Assembly: GCA_035519535.1 (NCBI GenBank)
Contig: DATIWF010000080.1
Span: 41,548 to 105,547 of the forward strand
From: DATEGZ01 sp035519535
GTDB lineage: Bacteria > Acidobacteriota > Vicinamibacteria > Vicinamibacterales > SCN-69-37
Reading direction: 5' to 3'
Length of the DNA: 64,000 nucleotides
A model generated the notes under the pieces. It was not told where the DNA came from, searched no databases, and saw only the letters and a program-made list of their open reading frames with translations. This document shows positions 9,058 to 19,382 of this stretch, piece by piece (position 1 is the first letter of the stretch; every line of letters begins with the position of its first letter). A program made the translations under genes and the position numbers.

Positions 9058-10170
9058 TCACCTCAACTTGAACTCGACGGACACTTCGACGACGACATCG
9101 ACGGGCGCGCCGTGACGACGCGCGGGGCCGAAGCGCCACTGACGCACAGCTTCGATCGCTTTCTGCTCGAGGCCGGCGCCGAGCGTGCGTGTCACTTTCA
9201 CGTTGCCGACCGATCCGTCCTGGCGCACGACGATCTCGAGCACGACGTCGCCCTCGATCGAGCGGCGCCGCGCTTCGTCCGTGTAGCCCGGCCGGACCTC
9301 GCGCAGGAGCACGGGCGGCTCGACGCCGCTGCCGGGCTGGAACGGTCCACCGCCGGTGCCCCCGCCCGATCCGGGACCGATCCCGCCGCCGCGTCCTTCG
9401 CCGATGCCGACCCCATCGCCGCTGCCAACGCCGCCGCCCGAGCCCGGCCCGTTGCTCGACGCCGCCGCCGCGGGGCTGGCCGTGAGCGTGCCGGGAGTGT
9501 CGACGGGATCCGCCGGTACCGGCACGACCGGGGCCTGGATGGCCTGCGGTGTCGGCATGAATTTCGGCGGCTCGGGAGGCAGCAGCGGAGGTGGCGGCGG
9601 GGGAGGCGTCTCGACCGGCAGCGGCGGGCGTTCGATCGTGCGGGGCGGCGCCGGAGTCTTCCTGACCACGGGCACCGGGTTGGAGGGCTTCTTCTCCGGT
9701 TTCGGGGCCTTCCGCTCCGCCGGCGGCGGCGGCGCCGGCATCTTCAAGCCGCCGCCACCCCCGCCGCCTCCGGGTCCGATCGACATCAGGAACACCAGGT
9801 GCGCCGCCGGGGCGGGGACGATTTGCTCCGTGTCGGCCGCGTTGAAGACGCCCAGGGAAGCGAGGGTCAGGATGAGAGCCAGGAGCACGCCATGGACAAG
9901 GCCGGACAAGAGCAGCGACGCGCCGGTCCGGCGGGCGCGATTCGGCGTGGCGCTGAACGGCGCCTGATGTTCGACCGCCGGCTCGGGCTCCGCGCGCAGC
10001 AGGCGGACCAGGGTAATCGCGTCAGCGCACGCGATAAATTCACGGACGGTCGCTGCGTGGCCGGCCTCCACGAGCGCGCGGACGCGGCTCTCGGGCACGC
10101 GGGCCGCACGGGCAACCTCTTCTATCGAAAAGACTTCGTCGTAGGTGGACCCGGCCGGCACAACCCGCAC
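9058..10170 (-). CDS. TonB-family protein with N-terminal HTH-like segment, ~370 aa
   Basis: Residues ~14-60 (FSIEEVARAARVPESRVRAL...) look like a MerR/excisionase-type helix-turn-helix. They precede the single membrane anchor at ~83-105 (SLLLSGLVHGVLLALILTLA), and would be cytoplasmic. A long Pro- then Gly-rich spacer (~130-270) follows, then a C-terminal TonB domain (~285-370) with VRPGYTDEARRRSIEGDVVL, QDGSVGNVKVTRTLG, AIEAVRQWRFGPA and a VVVEVSVEFKLR end. TonB proteins couple inner-membrane proton motive force to outer-membrane transporters. There is no ATG. GTG at 10170 is used here; GTG at 10161, preceded by AAGGTG, is equally possible. It is divergent from the SDR gene and 4 bp upstream of the FxLYD-like gene. 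Confidence 0.82.
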   Translation of the reverse strand: MRVVPAGSTYDEVFSIEEVARAARVPESRVRALVEAGHAATVREFIACADAITLVRLLRAEPEPAVEHQAPFSATPNRARRTGASLLLSGLVHGVLLALILTLASLGVFNAADTEQIVPAPAAHLVFLMSIGPGGGGGGGGLKMPAPPPPAERKAPKPEKKPSNPVPVVRKTPAPPRTIERPPLPVETPPPPPPPLLPPEPPKFMPTPQAIQAPVVPVPADPVDTPGTLTASPAAAASSNGPGSGGGVGSGDGVGIGEGRGGGIGPGSGGGTGGGPFQPGSGVEPPVLLREVRPGYTDEARRRSIEGDVVLEIVVRQDGSVGNVKVTRTLGAGLEQKAIEAVRQWRFGPARRHGAPVDVVVEVSVEFKLR

Positions 10171-10232
10171 CTTGGGGAGCTCAATAGTCTTTCGGCAAGA
10201 GGCAGATCGGGCACTAGGTGTCGGGCATCCCT

Positions 10233-10238
10233 TACACT
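10233..10238 (+). promoter_or_regulatory. Possible -10 box for a leaderless SDR transcript
   Basis: TACACT ends 7 nt before the ATG at 10246, and no Shine-Dalgarno sequence is visible between them. Transcription from this box would begin at or next to the start codon. No convincing -35 hexamer is present. Confidence 0.35.
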
Positions 10239-10245
10239 CCGCTCC

Positions 10246-11004
10246 ATGACTCGAGCAGCCATCGTGACGGGTGCCTCCTCTGGAATTGGCCGCGCGACCG
10301 CCAGCAAGCTGGCGGCGGACGGCTTCGCGGTGCTGGCGGTGGGACGCGATGAGCGCGCGCTCGCCGAGGTGAGCCGCGAGATCGAGCGCGCGGGCGGCCG
10401 GGCGGAGCGGCTGGCCGTCGACGTAACGGCGGCGGAGGCGCCGGCGCGCATCGTCGGCCGGGCGATGGAGGTCTGGGGCGGCCTCGATGCGCTCGTGAAC
10501 GCGGCCGGCATCATCGCGACGGGCAGCGTGGTCGAGACCAGCGACGAGGGTTGGGACGCGATGCTGGACGTGAACGTCCGGGCGCCGTTCCGGCTGATCC
10601 GTGAAGCGGCCGGCGCGCTTGCCGATCGCCGCGGCGCCGTGGTCAACGTCTCGAGCGTCGCGGGGACGCGCGTCTTTCCGGGCCTCGCGTCGTACTGCGT
10701 GAGCAAGGCCGCCGTCGATCAGCTCACGCGGTGCGCTGCGATCGACCTCGCGCCGCGCGGCGTGCGGGTGAACGCCGTCAATCCGGGCGTCGTGGTCACG
10801 AACCTCCATCGGCGCGGCGGCATGGCGGAACCGGCGTACGCCGCGTTTCTCGAGCGCACCGCCGTGACGCATCCGCTGGGCCGGCCGGGCACGCCCGACG
10901 AAATCGCCGATCTCATCGCTTTCCTCGTGTCGCCGTCGTCGTCCTGGATGACGGGGGACACCGTCGGGATCGACGGCGGGCGGCATCTCACGTGTCTCAG
11001 ATAG
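10246..11004 (+). CDS. Short-chain dehydrogenase/reductase, 252 aa
   Basis: A classical SDR with a Rossmann fold. The cofactor motif TGASSGIG is at residues 8-15, NAAG at ~86-89, catalytic Ser137 in NVSSVAG, and the Tyr150-x3-Lys154 pair in SYCVSK. The C-terminal part carries GVRVNAVNPG and ends with MTGDTVGIDGGRHL, as in NAD(P)H-dependent oxidoreductases of the FabG-like group. An Arg at residue 34 (AVGRDE) after the second strand suggests NADPH preference; this is inference. The substrate cannot be deduced. Length is normal for the family. The start is set by the ATG following a -10-like box and by homology of the first strand (AAIVTGAS). Confidence 0.93.
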   Translation: MTRAAIVTGASSGIGRATASKLAADGFAVLAVGRDERALAEVSREIERAGGRAERLAVDVTAAEAPARIVGRAMEVWGGLDALVNAAGIIATGSVVETSDEGWDAMLDVNVRAPFRLIREAAGALADRRGAVVNVSSVAGTRVFPGLASYCVSKAAVDQLTRCAAIDLAPRGVRVNAVNPGVVVTNLHRRGGMAEPAYAAFLERTAVTHPLGRPGTPDEIADLIAFLVSPSSSWMTGDTVGIDGGRHLTCLR

Positions 11005-11080
11005 GGATCACGTGGCTTCTCCCTTCCGGCTTCTACGTATGACGTGATGTGCGCCCGCGCCAGCGTCCGCTTCCGGACTC

Positions 11081-11129
11081 TTGACGCGGCGCAGCCCGCG
11101 CGCGATGATCAGATATCGAAATTCGATAT
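11081..11129 (+). promoter_or_regulatory. Promoter with perfect palindromic operator before the DinB-padR-ADOP operon
   Basis: TTGACG (11081-11086), a 17-nt spacer and GATGAT (11104-11109) form a plausible sigma-70 promoter. Immediately downstream, over the expected start site, is the perfect palindrome ATATCGAAATTCGATAT (11113-11129, two 8-nt arms and one central base). PadR-family regulators bind AT-rich dyads in their own promoters, and a padR gene is second in this operon, so autoregulation at this site is likely. A TTGACA at 11129-11134 overlaps the palindrome but lacks a matching -10. Confidence 0.6.
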
Positions 11130-11162
11130 TGACAGTCGATAGCTGGAGAACAGGGGGCGTCG

Positions 11163-11759
11163 ATGAGAGTCGCGTGGAGTGTGCTCGTGGCATCCGTGGC
11201 GGTCGCGCCGATTGGCGCGCAGGCGCCGGGTCCGGTCGCGCCGCCGGCGTCGATCACGCTCGACGCGCAGCTGCGGTCGCAGTTCGGCGTGTCGCAGCGG
11301 CTGCTCACGAAGCTGGCCGACGTGATGCCGGCCGACGCGTACAGCTTCCGGCCGACGCCGGACGTCGCGCCGTTTGCCGCGCGCATCGCGCACGTCGCGT
11401 CCGCCAACTTCGCGATGTGTGCGACGCTGCTCGGCCAGCCGAATCCGAAGGCCGGCGTCGATCTGGAGAAGACCATCGCCGACAAGGCGGCCGCACAGGC
11501 GGCGCTCGCCGAGTCGTTCGCGTTCTGCGGCGACTACGTGAAGGGCCTCACGCCCGAGCATCTCGGCGACACCTACACGACGACCGTCGTGACGCCGGAC
11601 GGCAGGCGGACGCCGACGCCGGCGGCCCGTGCCGGGCTCTTCGCGTATCTCGTGAACCACAACAACGAGATGTACGGCTACCTGTCGATGTATCTGCGGC
11701 TGAAGGGCCTCGTGCCGCCGTCGAGCGATTCGACTGGCCGCGGCCGCGGAGGGCGGTAG
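11163..11759 (+). CDS. Exported DinB-like protein, 198 aa
   Basis: The N-terminus (MRVAWSVLVASVAVAPIGAQ) is a signal peptide of about 20 residues. The remainder has the four-helix pattern of DinB/YfiT-like proteins, which use three His residues for a divalent metal. Candidate positions are His in ARIAHVASANFAM and in YLVNHNNEMYGYLSMYLRLKGLVPP, the latter being the conserved C-terminal helix. Several members transfer thiols or act as metal-dependent hydrolases; the substrate here is unknown. The C-terminus is a Gly/Arg tail (TGRGRGGR). AGGGGG before the ATG serves as RBS. First gene of an operon with padR (2-bp gap) and the ADOP permease. Confidence 0.8.
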   Translation: MRVAWSVLVASVAVAPIGAQAPGPVAPPASITLDAQLRSQFGVSQRLLTKLADVMPADAYSFRPTPDVAPFAARIAHVASANFAMCATLLGQPNPKAGVDLEKTIADKAAAQAALAESFAFCGDYVKGLTPEHLGDTYTTTVVTPDGRRTPTPAARAGLFAYLVNHNNEMYGYLSMYLRLKGLVPPSSDSTGRGRGGR

Positions 11760-11761
11760 TC

Positions 11762-12094
11762 GTGGGACGCCGACCGACGGAGATGCTTCGCGGCACGCTC
11801 GATCTGCTCGTGCTCCGGACGCTCGAGCTGCGCCCGCTCCACGGCATCGGCGTCGCCGATCGGATCCGGCAGGTCACGGGCGGCACGTTTGCCATCGGCC
11901 CGGGCTCGCTCTTTCCGGCCCTCCACCGGCTCGAGCAGGAGGGCTGGATTCGCGGCGCGTGGCGCGTGCTCGAGCAGGGCCGCCGCGCGCGGTTCTACAC
12001 GCTCACCGCCGCCGGCCGGCGCCAGCTGAAGGCCGAGCGCAGGCAGTGGTCGCGCATCGTCGCGGCCATCGGCCAGGTCCTCGATTCGGCGTAG
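11762..12094 (+). CDS. PadR-family transcriptional regulator, 110 aa
   Basis: A compact PadR winged-helix protein: MLRGTLDLLVLRTLELRPLH, HGIGVADRIRQVTGGTFAIG, GSLFPALHRLEQEGWIRGAW and a C-terminal dimerisation helix with RARFYTLTAAGRRQLKAERR. The GTG at 11762 is 2 bp after the DinB stop. An ATG at 11783 is an alternative start that would remove seven residues (VGRRPTE) and is the more typical family start. PadR regulators encoded next to ADOP permeases are a recurring arrangement in Acidobacteriota. The palindrome at 11113-11129 is a candidate operator. The stop is separated from the ADOP ATG by 2 bp, so the three genes are one unit. Confidence 0.9.
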   Translation: MGRRPTEMLRGTLDLLVLRTLELRPLHGIGVADRIRQVTGGTFAIGPGSLFPALHRLEQEGWIRGAWRVLEQGRRARFYTLTAAGRRQLKAERRQWSRIVAAIGQVLDSA

Positions 12095-12096
12095 CG

Positions 12097-14763
12097 ATGC
12101 GGTTCCTCGATCGCTTCAGGCACCTGATCGACACGCTGTTCCAGTCCCGCCGCGTCGATCGAGAGCTCGACGAGGAGCTCGATCAATGGGTCGGCGAGCT
12201 GACCGCGCGGCATCGCGCCCGCGGCGCCAGCCCCGCCGAGGCGAGGCGGCAGGCGCTGTCGGAAATCGGCAGCGTCGAAGCCGTCAAGCAGGAAGCGCGC
12301 GACGAGCGGGTCGGCGCCTCGCTCGCGGGCCTGCCGCAGGACGCGCGATACGGCTGGCGCGCGCTGCGCCGGACGCCCGGCTTTGCCGCGCTGGTCGTGC
12401 TGACGCTCGGGCTCGGCATCGGCGCCTCGACCGCCATCTTCAGCATCGTCAACACGCTGCTCCTCGCGCCGCTGCCCTACCGCGATTCCTCGCGGCTGGT
12501 CTTCATCTGGTGCGACATGACGGACGGGGGCTATCCGCGCGCGCCGCTCTCCGGACCGGAGCTGAACGACTTGAACACGCGCACGAGCCGCTTCACGGGC
12601 TTCGGCGCGATCTGGGCGAACACGGCCACGCTCGCCGGCGACGGGGATCCGGAGCAGCTTCGCGTCGGCCTCGTCACGACCAATTTCTTTTCCGTGCTCG
12701 GCGCCGACGCCGCGCTCGGCCGTGTGTTCGGACCAGACGACGAGCAGCCCGGCGGCGGGGGGATTCTGCTGAGCTGGGCGGTGTTCGCGCGGCGCTTCGG
12801 CGCCGATTCGTCGATCGTCGGCCGGCGCATCCTCGTGAACGGCCAGCCGACCACCGTCGTGGGCGTGATGCCCCGGGAGTTCCGGTTGTGGCTGCCGGCG
12901 GACTCGGCCGTCCCCGACGACCTGCAGGCCTGGCTGCCGCTCCGCCGGAAGAGCCTCATCGGCGGCCCGCGCGGGCAGCAGTTCCTGCGCGTCGTCGGCC
13001 GGATGAAACCGGGCGTGACGATCGAGGACGCGCGCGCGGACGTGACCGCGACGGCGGCCGCGATTTCCCGCGAGTTCACGGAGTACGGCGCGAGCGGGCG
13101 CGTGCTCACGACAGTGACCCTGCAGGACGACGGCGTTCGCGAGGTCCGCGCGCCGCTCGTCTCGCTCTTCGGCGGCGTCCTGCTGCTGGCCGGGATCGCG
13201 TGCGTGAACGTCGCCAACCTGCTCGTCGCGCGCGCGGCGGCGCGGCGGAAGACGACGGCGCTGCGGATGACCCTTGGCGCGGGCGCGGGGCGGCTCGTGC
13301 GCGAGCATCTCGTCGAAGGGCTGATCCTTTCCGGCGGCGGCGCGATCGCCGGCCTCGGGATCGCCCAGCTGGGGCTGCGTCTGATGGTCGCCTGGCGCCC
13401 CGCCGGTCTCGACCGCATCGCGCACGCGCACCTCGACGCCCGCGTGCTGGGCTTCGCGTGTCTGCTGGCGCTCGTCTTCGGTGTCCTGTTCTCGATCGCG
13501 CCGCTCGTCGAGATTCTGCGCGCCAGTCCGGCCGCGGTCCTGCAACGCGACGGTCAGCGCGCCGCCGGCAGGCTGCACCTGCGCACGCGCGCGGCGCTTG
13601 TCGTCACCGAGCTCGCCCTCGGCGTCGTGCTCGTCGTCGGCGCCGGGCTGCTCGGCCGGACGTTCGTCAGGCTTCAGCGCGTGGATCCGGGATTCGCGAC
13701 CGATCGCATGCTCACGTTCCGGCTCGCCCTGCCGTTCACGCGGTATCGGTCGCGCGACGCGATCGACGATTTCTCGCGGCGGCTGCAGGCGAATCTGGCC
13801 GGCGTGCCCGGCATCACGGGCGTCGGCGCGATCAGCCATCTGCCCTTCGACGACCTGCCGAACTGGGGCGGGCCCTACGCGATCACGTCGGGCGCCGACG
13901 AGACCAAGGCGCCCGACGCCGACTACCGTGCCGTCAGCCCGGGGCTGCTCGACACGCTCGGCGCGCGGCTCCTCGAAGGGCGCTTCTTCACCGAGTCGGA
14001 CGACAAGGCGGCGCAGCCGGCGATCATCGTGGATGACCTCCTCGCGCGGCGCGCGTGGCCGGGCGAGACCGCGCTCGGCCGGCAGATCGCGGTGGACCCC
14101 GGATCGTCGGGCCATCCGACGCAGTGGGCGACGATCGTCGGCGTTGTGCGCCACCTCCGGCTTCGCAGCCTGTCGGAGGATCTCACCGAACAGGTGTTTT
14201 TCCCGGTGCGGCAGACGCTCCGCAATCCGATGGCGTACGTCGTGCGCACCGGCGGCGATCCCGCGGCGCTGGCCGGGCCGATTCGCGCCGTGATTCATCA
14301 GATGGACGCCGAGCTGCCGGTGTACGACGTCCGCCCGCTCGAGTCGTACGTCGGCGCGGCGTCAGCGAGCCGCCGGTTCACGGCGTGTGTGGCGACGGGC
14401 TTTGCCGGCGTCGCACTGCTGCTGGGGGCGGTCGGGGTGTACGGCCTCATCGCCTACGGCGTCGCGCGCCGGCGGACCGAATTCGGCGTCCGGCTCGCGC
14501 TCGGCGCGCATCGGTCTCAGGTCGTGCAGCTCGTGCTCCGGGAGGGCCTCGCGCTTGGCGCGCTCGGCCTGGCCCTCGGCGCGGCGGGTGCGCTCGCGGC
14601 CGCGCGCTGGCTTCAAAGTCAGTTGTATGGCGTCACGCCGCTCGATCCCGCAACGTATGCGATCGCGATTGGCGTGCTGGCCGCGGCGGTGCTCGCGTCG
14701 AGCTGGCTGCCGGCGTGGCGGGCGGCGGCGTCGGATCCGCTGGTTGCTCTTCGAGACGAGTGA
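12097..14763 (+). CDS. ADOP-family ABC permease (acidobacterial duplicated orphan permease), 888 aa
   Basis: Residues 1-80 are the ADOP-specific cytoplasmic N-terminus (RELDEELDQWVGELTARHRA). The first membrane segment is at ~96-120 (GFAALVVLTLGLGIGASTAI), followed by a MacB periplasmic core domain and a first FtsX block (VSLFGGVLLLAGIACVNVAN). This plan repeats: a second core domain (ALVVTELALGVVLVVGAGLL, FDDLPNWGGPYA) and a C-terminal FtsX block (GFAGVALLLGAVGVYGLIAY, ending AWRAAASDPLVALRDE). The family comprises duplicated MacB-type permeases without a dedicated ATPase. None is encoded next to it; the nearest LolD/MacB-like ATPase is at 19508-20194. The transported substrate is unknown. 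The gene is co-transcribed with padR. Confidence 0.95.
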   Translation: MRFLDRFRHLIDTLFQSRRVDRELDEELDQWVGELTARHRARGASPAEARRQALSEIGSVEAVKQEARDERVGASLAGLPQDARYGWRALRRTPGFAALVVLTLGLGIGASTAIFSIVNTLLLAPLPYRDSSRLVFIWCDMTDGGYPRAPLSGPELNDLNTRTSRFTGFGAIWANTATLAGDGDPEQLRVGLVTTNFFSVLGADAALGRVFGPDDEQPGGGGILLSWAVFARRFGADSSIVGRRILVNGQPTTVVGVMPREFRLWLPADSAVPDDLQAWLPLRRKSLIGGPRGQQFLRVVGRMKPGVTIEDARADVTATAAAISREFTEYGASGRVLTTVTLQDDGVREVRAPLVSLFGGVLLLAGIACVNVANLLVARAAARRKTTALRMTLGAGAGRLVREHLVEGLILSGGGAIAGLGIAQLGLRLMVAWRPAGLDRIAHAHLDARVLGFACLLALVFGVLFSIAPLVEILRASPAAVLQRDGQRAAGRLHLRTRAALVVTELALGVVLVVGAGLLGRTFVRLQRVDPGFATDRMLTFRLALPFTRYRSRDAIDDFSRRLQANLAGVPGITGVGAISHLPFDDLPNWGGPYAITSGADETKAPDADYRAVSPGLLDTLGARLLEGRFFTESDDKAAQPAIIVDDLLARRAWPGETALGRQIAVDPGSSGHPTQWATIVGVVRHLRLRSLSEDLTEQVFFPVRQTLRNPMAYVVRTGGDPAALAGPIRAVIHQMDAELPVYDVRPLESYVGAASASRRFTACVATGFAGVALLLGAVGVYGLIAYGVARRRTEFGVRLALGAHRSQVVQLVLREGLALGALGLALGAAGALAAARWLQSQLYGVTPLDPATYAIAIGVLAAAVLASSWLPAWRAAASDPLVALRDE

Positions 14764-14775
14764 AGACAGAAGGAA

Positions 14776-14838
14776 GGCAGAAGGCAGAAGGCAGAAGGCA
14801 GAGACTGCTGACTCCTGGCTTCTAACTCCTAACTTGAT
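14776..14838. repeat. Heptamer repeats in head-to-head arrangement
   Basis: Four tandem units GGCAGAA/GGCAGAG (14776-14803) are followed by four 7-bp units of roughly complementary type (ACTCCTG, GCTTCTA, ACTCCTA, ACTTGAT; 14811-14838). The two halves can pair imperfectly into a hairpin between the convergent ADOP and methyltransferase genes. The right half also encodes the last residues and stop of the methyltransferase. Confidence 0.75.
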
Positions 14839-15385
14839 CCCTTGGAGCGGCAGCTTCCAAATAGATGATGCCCTCCGCCTCGCCAAGCACCCGTGTCGCC
14901 CGGCAGCCGCCCCGCATGAGCATGTCGCGCAGAGCGTCGGCCGTCACCGTCGTGCGGGACGGCGTCAGCAGGCTGAAGAATCCCGTGCGAGGAAGCGCAT
15001 CGATCGCGACGAGCCGCCCCCCGGGGCGTAGAATCCGCAGCGCTTCGCCGACGCACGGCGTCCGGTCCGGTTCCGCGAGGCTCGACAGCCGGCGATTGAT
15101 CACGGCGATGTCGAACGTTCCCTGGTCGAACGGCAGCCTGGTTGGCGGAGCCTCGTCGAACTCGACGAGGACGCCGGCCCGGGCGGCGGCGTTCGCCACC
15201 TGCTGCGCCGCTCCGGGCGCGTGATCGACGACGCGGACTTCGCCGGTGAGGGCGGTGACTTGCGAGAGCGCGGCCGCCAGTCCGGGATCGGCGCTGCCGA
15301 TCACGAGCACGCGGTCGCCCGCCCTCGCGCCGACCATTGCGACGCCCGTCTGATGGGGTGATGGTCCTTGACGAAGCTTCAACAT
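14822..15385 (-). CDS. SAM-dependent methyltransferase-like protein, 187 aa
   Basis: The order of motifs is that of class I methyltransferases. Motif I is RVLVIGSADPGLAAAL, where the usual D/E-x-G-x-G-x-G is reduced to IGSADPG. The acidic loop VRVVDHAPG comes next, then motif IV FDIAVINRRLSSL and the post-motif RILRPGGRLVAIDALP. The C-terminal region is short. The degenerate glycine loop raises doubt about SAM binding. The start ATG at 15385 is preceded by GCAGGA. The last residues (QVRS) are encoded by the heptamer repeat at 14811-14838. Substrate unknown. Confidence 0.78.
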   Translation of the reverse strand: MLKLRQGPSPHQTGVAMVGARAGDRVLVIGSADPGLAAALSQVTALTGEVRVVDHAPGAAQQVANAAARAGVLVEFDEAPPTRLPFDQGTFDIAVINRRLSSLAEPDRTPCVGEALRILRPGGRLVAIDALPRTGFFSLLTPSRTTVTADALRDMLMRGGCRATRVLGEAEGIIYLEAAAPRDQVRS

Positions 15386-15467
15386 TCCTGCGTCGCCCGT
15401 TGTGAGCCCCAGCGGGAACCTCTCGGGAGCCGTGAGGAACCCCGCGGAACCTCTGATCCTCGAATGA

Positions 15468-15473
15468 TATAGT
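15468..15473 (+). promoter_or_regulatory. Possible -10 box for a leaderless inositol-phosphate synthase transcript
   Basis: TATAGT (preceded by TGA) ends 8 nt before the GTG at 15482, and no Shine-Dalgarno sequence lies between. This is the same geometry as at 10233 and 23688. Confidence 0.35.
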
Positions 15474-15481
15474 TCTGCCCC

Positions 15482-16795
15482 GTGACGAAAGGCCTCAGTA
15501 TCGCTCCTGCCGACGGGAAACTTGGCATCCTGCTCGTCGGACTCGGGGCAGTCAGCACCACCACGATCGCCGGCATCATGGCGGTTCGCAAGGGGATCGC
15601 CAAGCCTATCGGGTCGCTCACCCAGATGGGCACCATCCGGCTCGGGAAGCGGACCGAGGGCCGTTCGCCGGCCATCAGCGAGGTCGTGCCGCTTGCGGGG
15701 CTCAACCAGCTCGTGTTCGGCGGGTGGGACATCTTCGAGGACGACTGCTACGAAGCGGCCCGCACGGCGGGCGTGCTGGAAGCGGACGTGCTCGACAAGG
15801 TCAAGGGCGAGCTCGCGGCGATCAAGCCGTGGCCGGCCGTGTTCGACCGGCAGTACGTGAAGCGGCTCGACGGCCCGAACGTGAAGAAGGGCAAGAACAA
15901 GCGCGATCTGGCGGAACAGGTCATCGACGACATCCGCAAGTTCAAGAGCGCGAACAAGCTCGACCGGCTCGTGCTGGTCTGGTGCGGCAGCACGGAGGTC
16001 TTCATGACCGAGTCGGCCGCGCACCAGTCGGTGGCGGCGTTCGAGAAGGCGCTCGAGGCGTCCGATCCATCGATTCCCTCGAGCATGATTTACGCGTATG
16101 CCGCCATCCGTGAGGGCCTCCCGTACGCCAACGCCGCGCCGAATCTCTCCGCGGACATTCCGGCGCTGCTCGAGCTCGCGCAGAAGACCGGCTCGCCGCT
16201 TGCCGGCAAGGACCTCAAGACGGGCCAGACCCTGATCAAGACGATCATCGCGCCCGGCCTCAAGGCGCGGCTCCTGGGCGTCGCCGGTTGGTACTCGACG
16301 AACATCCTCGGCAACCGCGACGGCGAAGTGCTCGACGACCCCGAGTCGTTCAAGACGAAGGAAGAGAGCAAGAAGTCCGTTCTCGACTACATCCTGCAGC
16401 CGAATCTCTATCCCGACCTCTACAGCGACCTGCACCACGTCGTCCGCATCAACTACTACCCGCCGCGCGGCGACAACAAGGAGGGCTGGGACAACATCGA
16501 TCTCTTTGGCTGGCTCGGCTATCCGATGCAGCTCAAGATCAACTTCCTGTGCCGCGACAGCATTCTGGCGGCACCCATCGTGCTCGACGTCGCGCTGTTC
16601 CTCGATCTGGCGAAGCGCGTCGGCTATTCAGGCATCCAGGAGTGGCTGTCGTTCTACTTCAAGAGCCCGATGCACGCGCCGAGCGTGTATCCGGAGCACG
16701 ACCTGTTCATCCAGCTCATGAAGCTCAAGAACACGCTGCGGTACATGAAAGGCGAGGAACTGATCACGCATCTGGGGCGGGAGTACTACGATTAG
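15482..16795 (+). CDS. ino1: Inositol-3-phosphate synthase, 437 aa
   Basis: Converts glucose-6-phosphate to 1D-myo-inositol 3-phosphate with internally recycled NAD; cytoplasmic. The N-terminal nucleotide-binding motif is ILLVGLGAVSTTTIAGIMAV (residues ~18-37). Later conserved regions include the NAD/substrate segments LVLVWCGSTE, GVAGWYSTNILGNRDGEVL and the C-terminal LGYPMQLKINFLCRDSILAA. Length fits the bacterial enzymes of ~360-440 residues. Product use is not visible here, but inositol phosphate feeds phosphatidylinositol-type lipids in several bacteria. The start is the GTG at 15482. The C-terminus REYYD is followed by a 108-bp gap before the next gene. Confidence 0.95.
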   Translation: MTKGLSIAPADGKLGILLVGLGAVSTTTIAGIMAVRKGIAKPIGSLTQMGTIRLGKRTEGRSPAISEVVPLAGLNQLVFGGWDIFEDDCYEAARTAGVLEADVLDKVKGELAAIKPWPAVFDRQYVKRLDGPNVKKGKNKRDLAEQVIDDIRKFKSANKLDRLVLVWCGSTEVFMTESAAHQSVAAFEKALEASDPSIPSSMIYAYAAIREGLPYANAAPNLSADIPALLELAQKTGSPLAGKDLKTGQTLIKTIIAPGLKARLLGVAGWYSTNILGNRDGEVLDDPESFKTKEESKKSVLDYILQPNLYPDLYSDLHHVVRINYYPPRGDNKEGWDNIDLFGWLGYPMQLKINFLCRDSILAAPIVLDVALFLDLAKRVGYSGIQEWLSFYFKSPMHAPSVYPEHDLFIQLMKLKNTLRYMKGEELITHLGREYYD

Positions 16796-16903
16796 CGGCA
16801 TTGCGGATTTCGGGATCGCATCAATGCAGATTGATTGATGGATTGACCTGATTGAATCCGCAGTGATTCGATTGCGAGATCGTCAATTGCAGGAGCTGCA
16901 TCC

Positions 16904-17386
16904 ATGAAGTTCCGGCCAGCGTTGTTCGGCGGTTTGCTCGTCGGCGTGCTCTCGTCGGTTCCGTTCGTCAGCGCGGGGAACCTCTGCTGCTGCCTCTGGG
17001 TCGTCTCCGGCGGCGTGCTGACGGCCTACCTGATGCAGCAGGAGAAGCCGGAGCCGATCGAGGCAGGCGACGCCGCGCTCGGCGGGCTCGTGGCCGGGCT
17101 GATTGGCGCCGTGATCACGGTCATCATCGGTCAGGTGCTGCTGAGCGTCACCGGGCCGCTGGTGCAGGACCAGATCCGCCGCGTGCTCGAGTCGAATCCC
17201 GACGTCCCACCCGAAGTGAAGGACATGGTCGGCCGGTTCACGACCGGTGGCGGCATCGCGCTGCTGCAGCTCGCGATCGTGCTCCCCGTGTACGCGATCT
17301 TCGGCTTGCTCGGAGGCCTGCTTGGCATGGCGATCTTCAAGAAGAAGGTCACGCCGCCGCAGGCGCCGGCGACGCCAACGGCCTAG
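16904..17386 (+). CDS. Small polytopic membrane protein, 160 aa
   Basis: Four hydrophobic segments are predicted: residues ~5-24 (PALFGGLLVGVLSSVPFVSA), ~28-42 (CCCLWVVSGGVLTAYLM), ~55-83 (ALGGLVAGLIGAVITVIIGQVLLSV) and ~120-148 (ALLQLAIVLPVYAIFGLLGG). A Cys triplet lies at the start of the second segment. A soluble loop (~85-115) carries DQIRRVLESNPDVPPEVKDM. I do not recognise a named family beyond small DUF-type membrane proteins. AGGAG upstream of the ATG is a good RBS. It is followed within 28 bp by acs on the same strand. Confidence 0.75.
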   Translation: MKFRPALFGGLLVGVLSSVPFVSAGNLCCCLWVVSGGVLTAYLMQQEKPEPIEAGDAALGGLVAGLIGAVITVIIGQVLLSVTGPLVQDQIRRVLESNPDVPPEVKDMVGRFTTGGGIALLQLAIVLPVYAIFGLLGGLLGMAIFKKKVTPPQAPATPTA

Positions 17387-17414
17387 AAGGGCAGAAGGCA
17401 CAACGGAGGGAGTC

Positions 17415-19370
<1,956 letters not shown>

Positions 19371-19382
19371 GACGGGCACAAG

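Noticed and set aside
11995..14298. Long open frames antisense to the ADOP gene (up to 767 codons)
   Set aside because: High GC opens frames on the other strand; the translated sequence is Arg/Ala/Glu-rich without any family signature, while the sense frame encodes a complete permease. The same reason removes the long antisense frames over acs, eno, the histidine kinase and purL.
15386..15481. tRNA gene in short intergenic gaps
   Set aside because: I looked for cloverleaf-type TTC and acceptor pairing in this and other gaps and found none.
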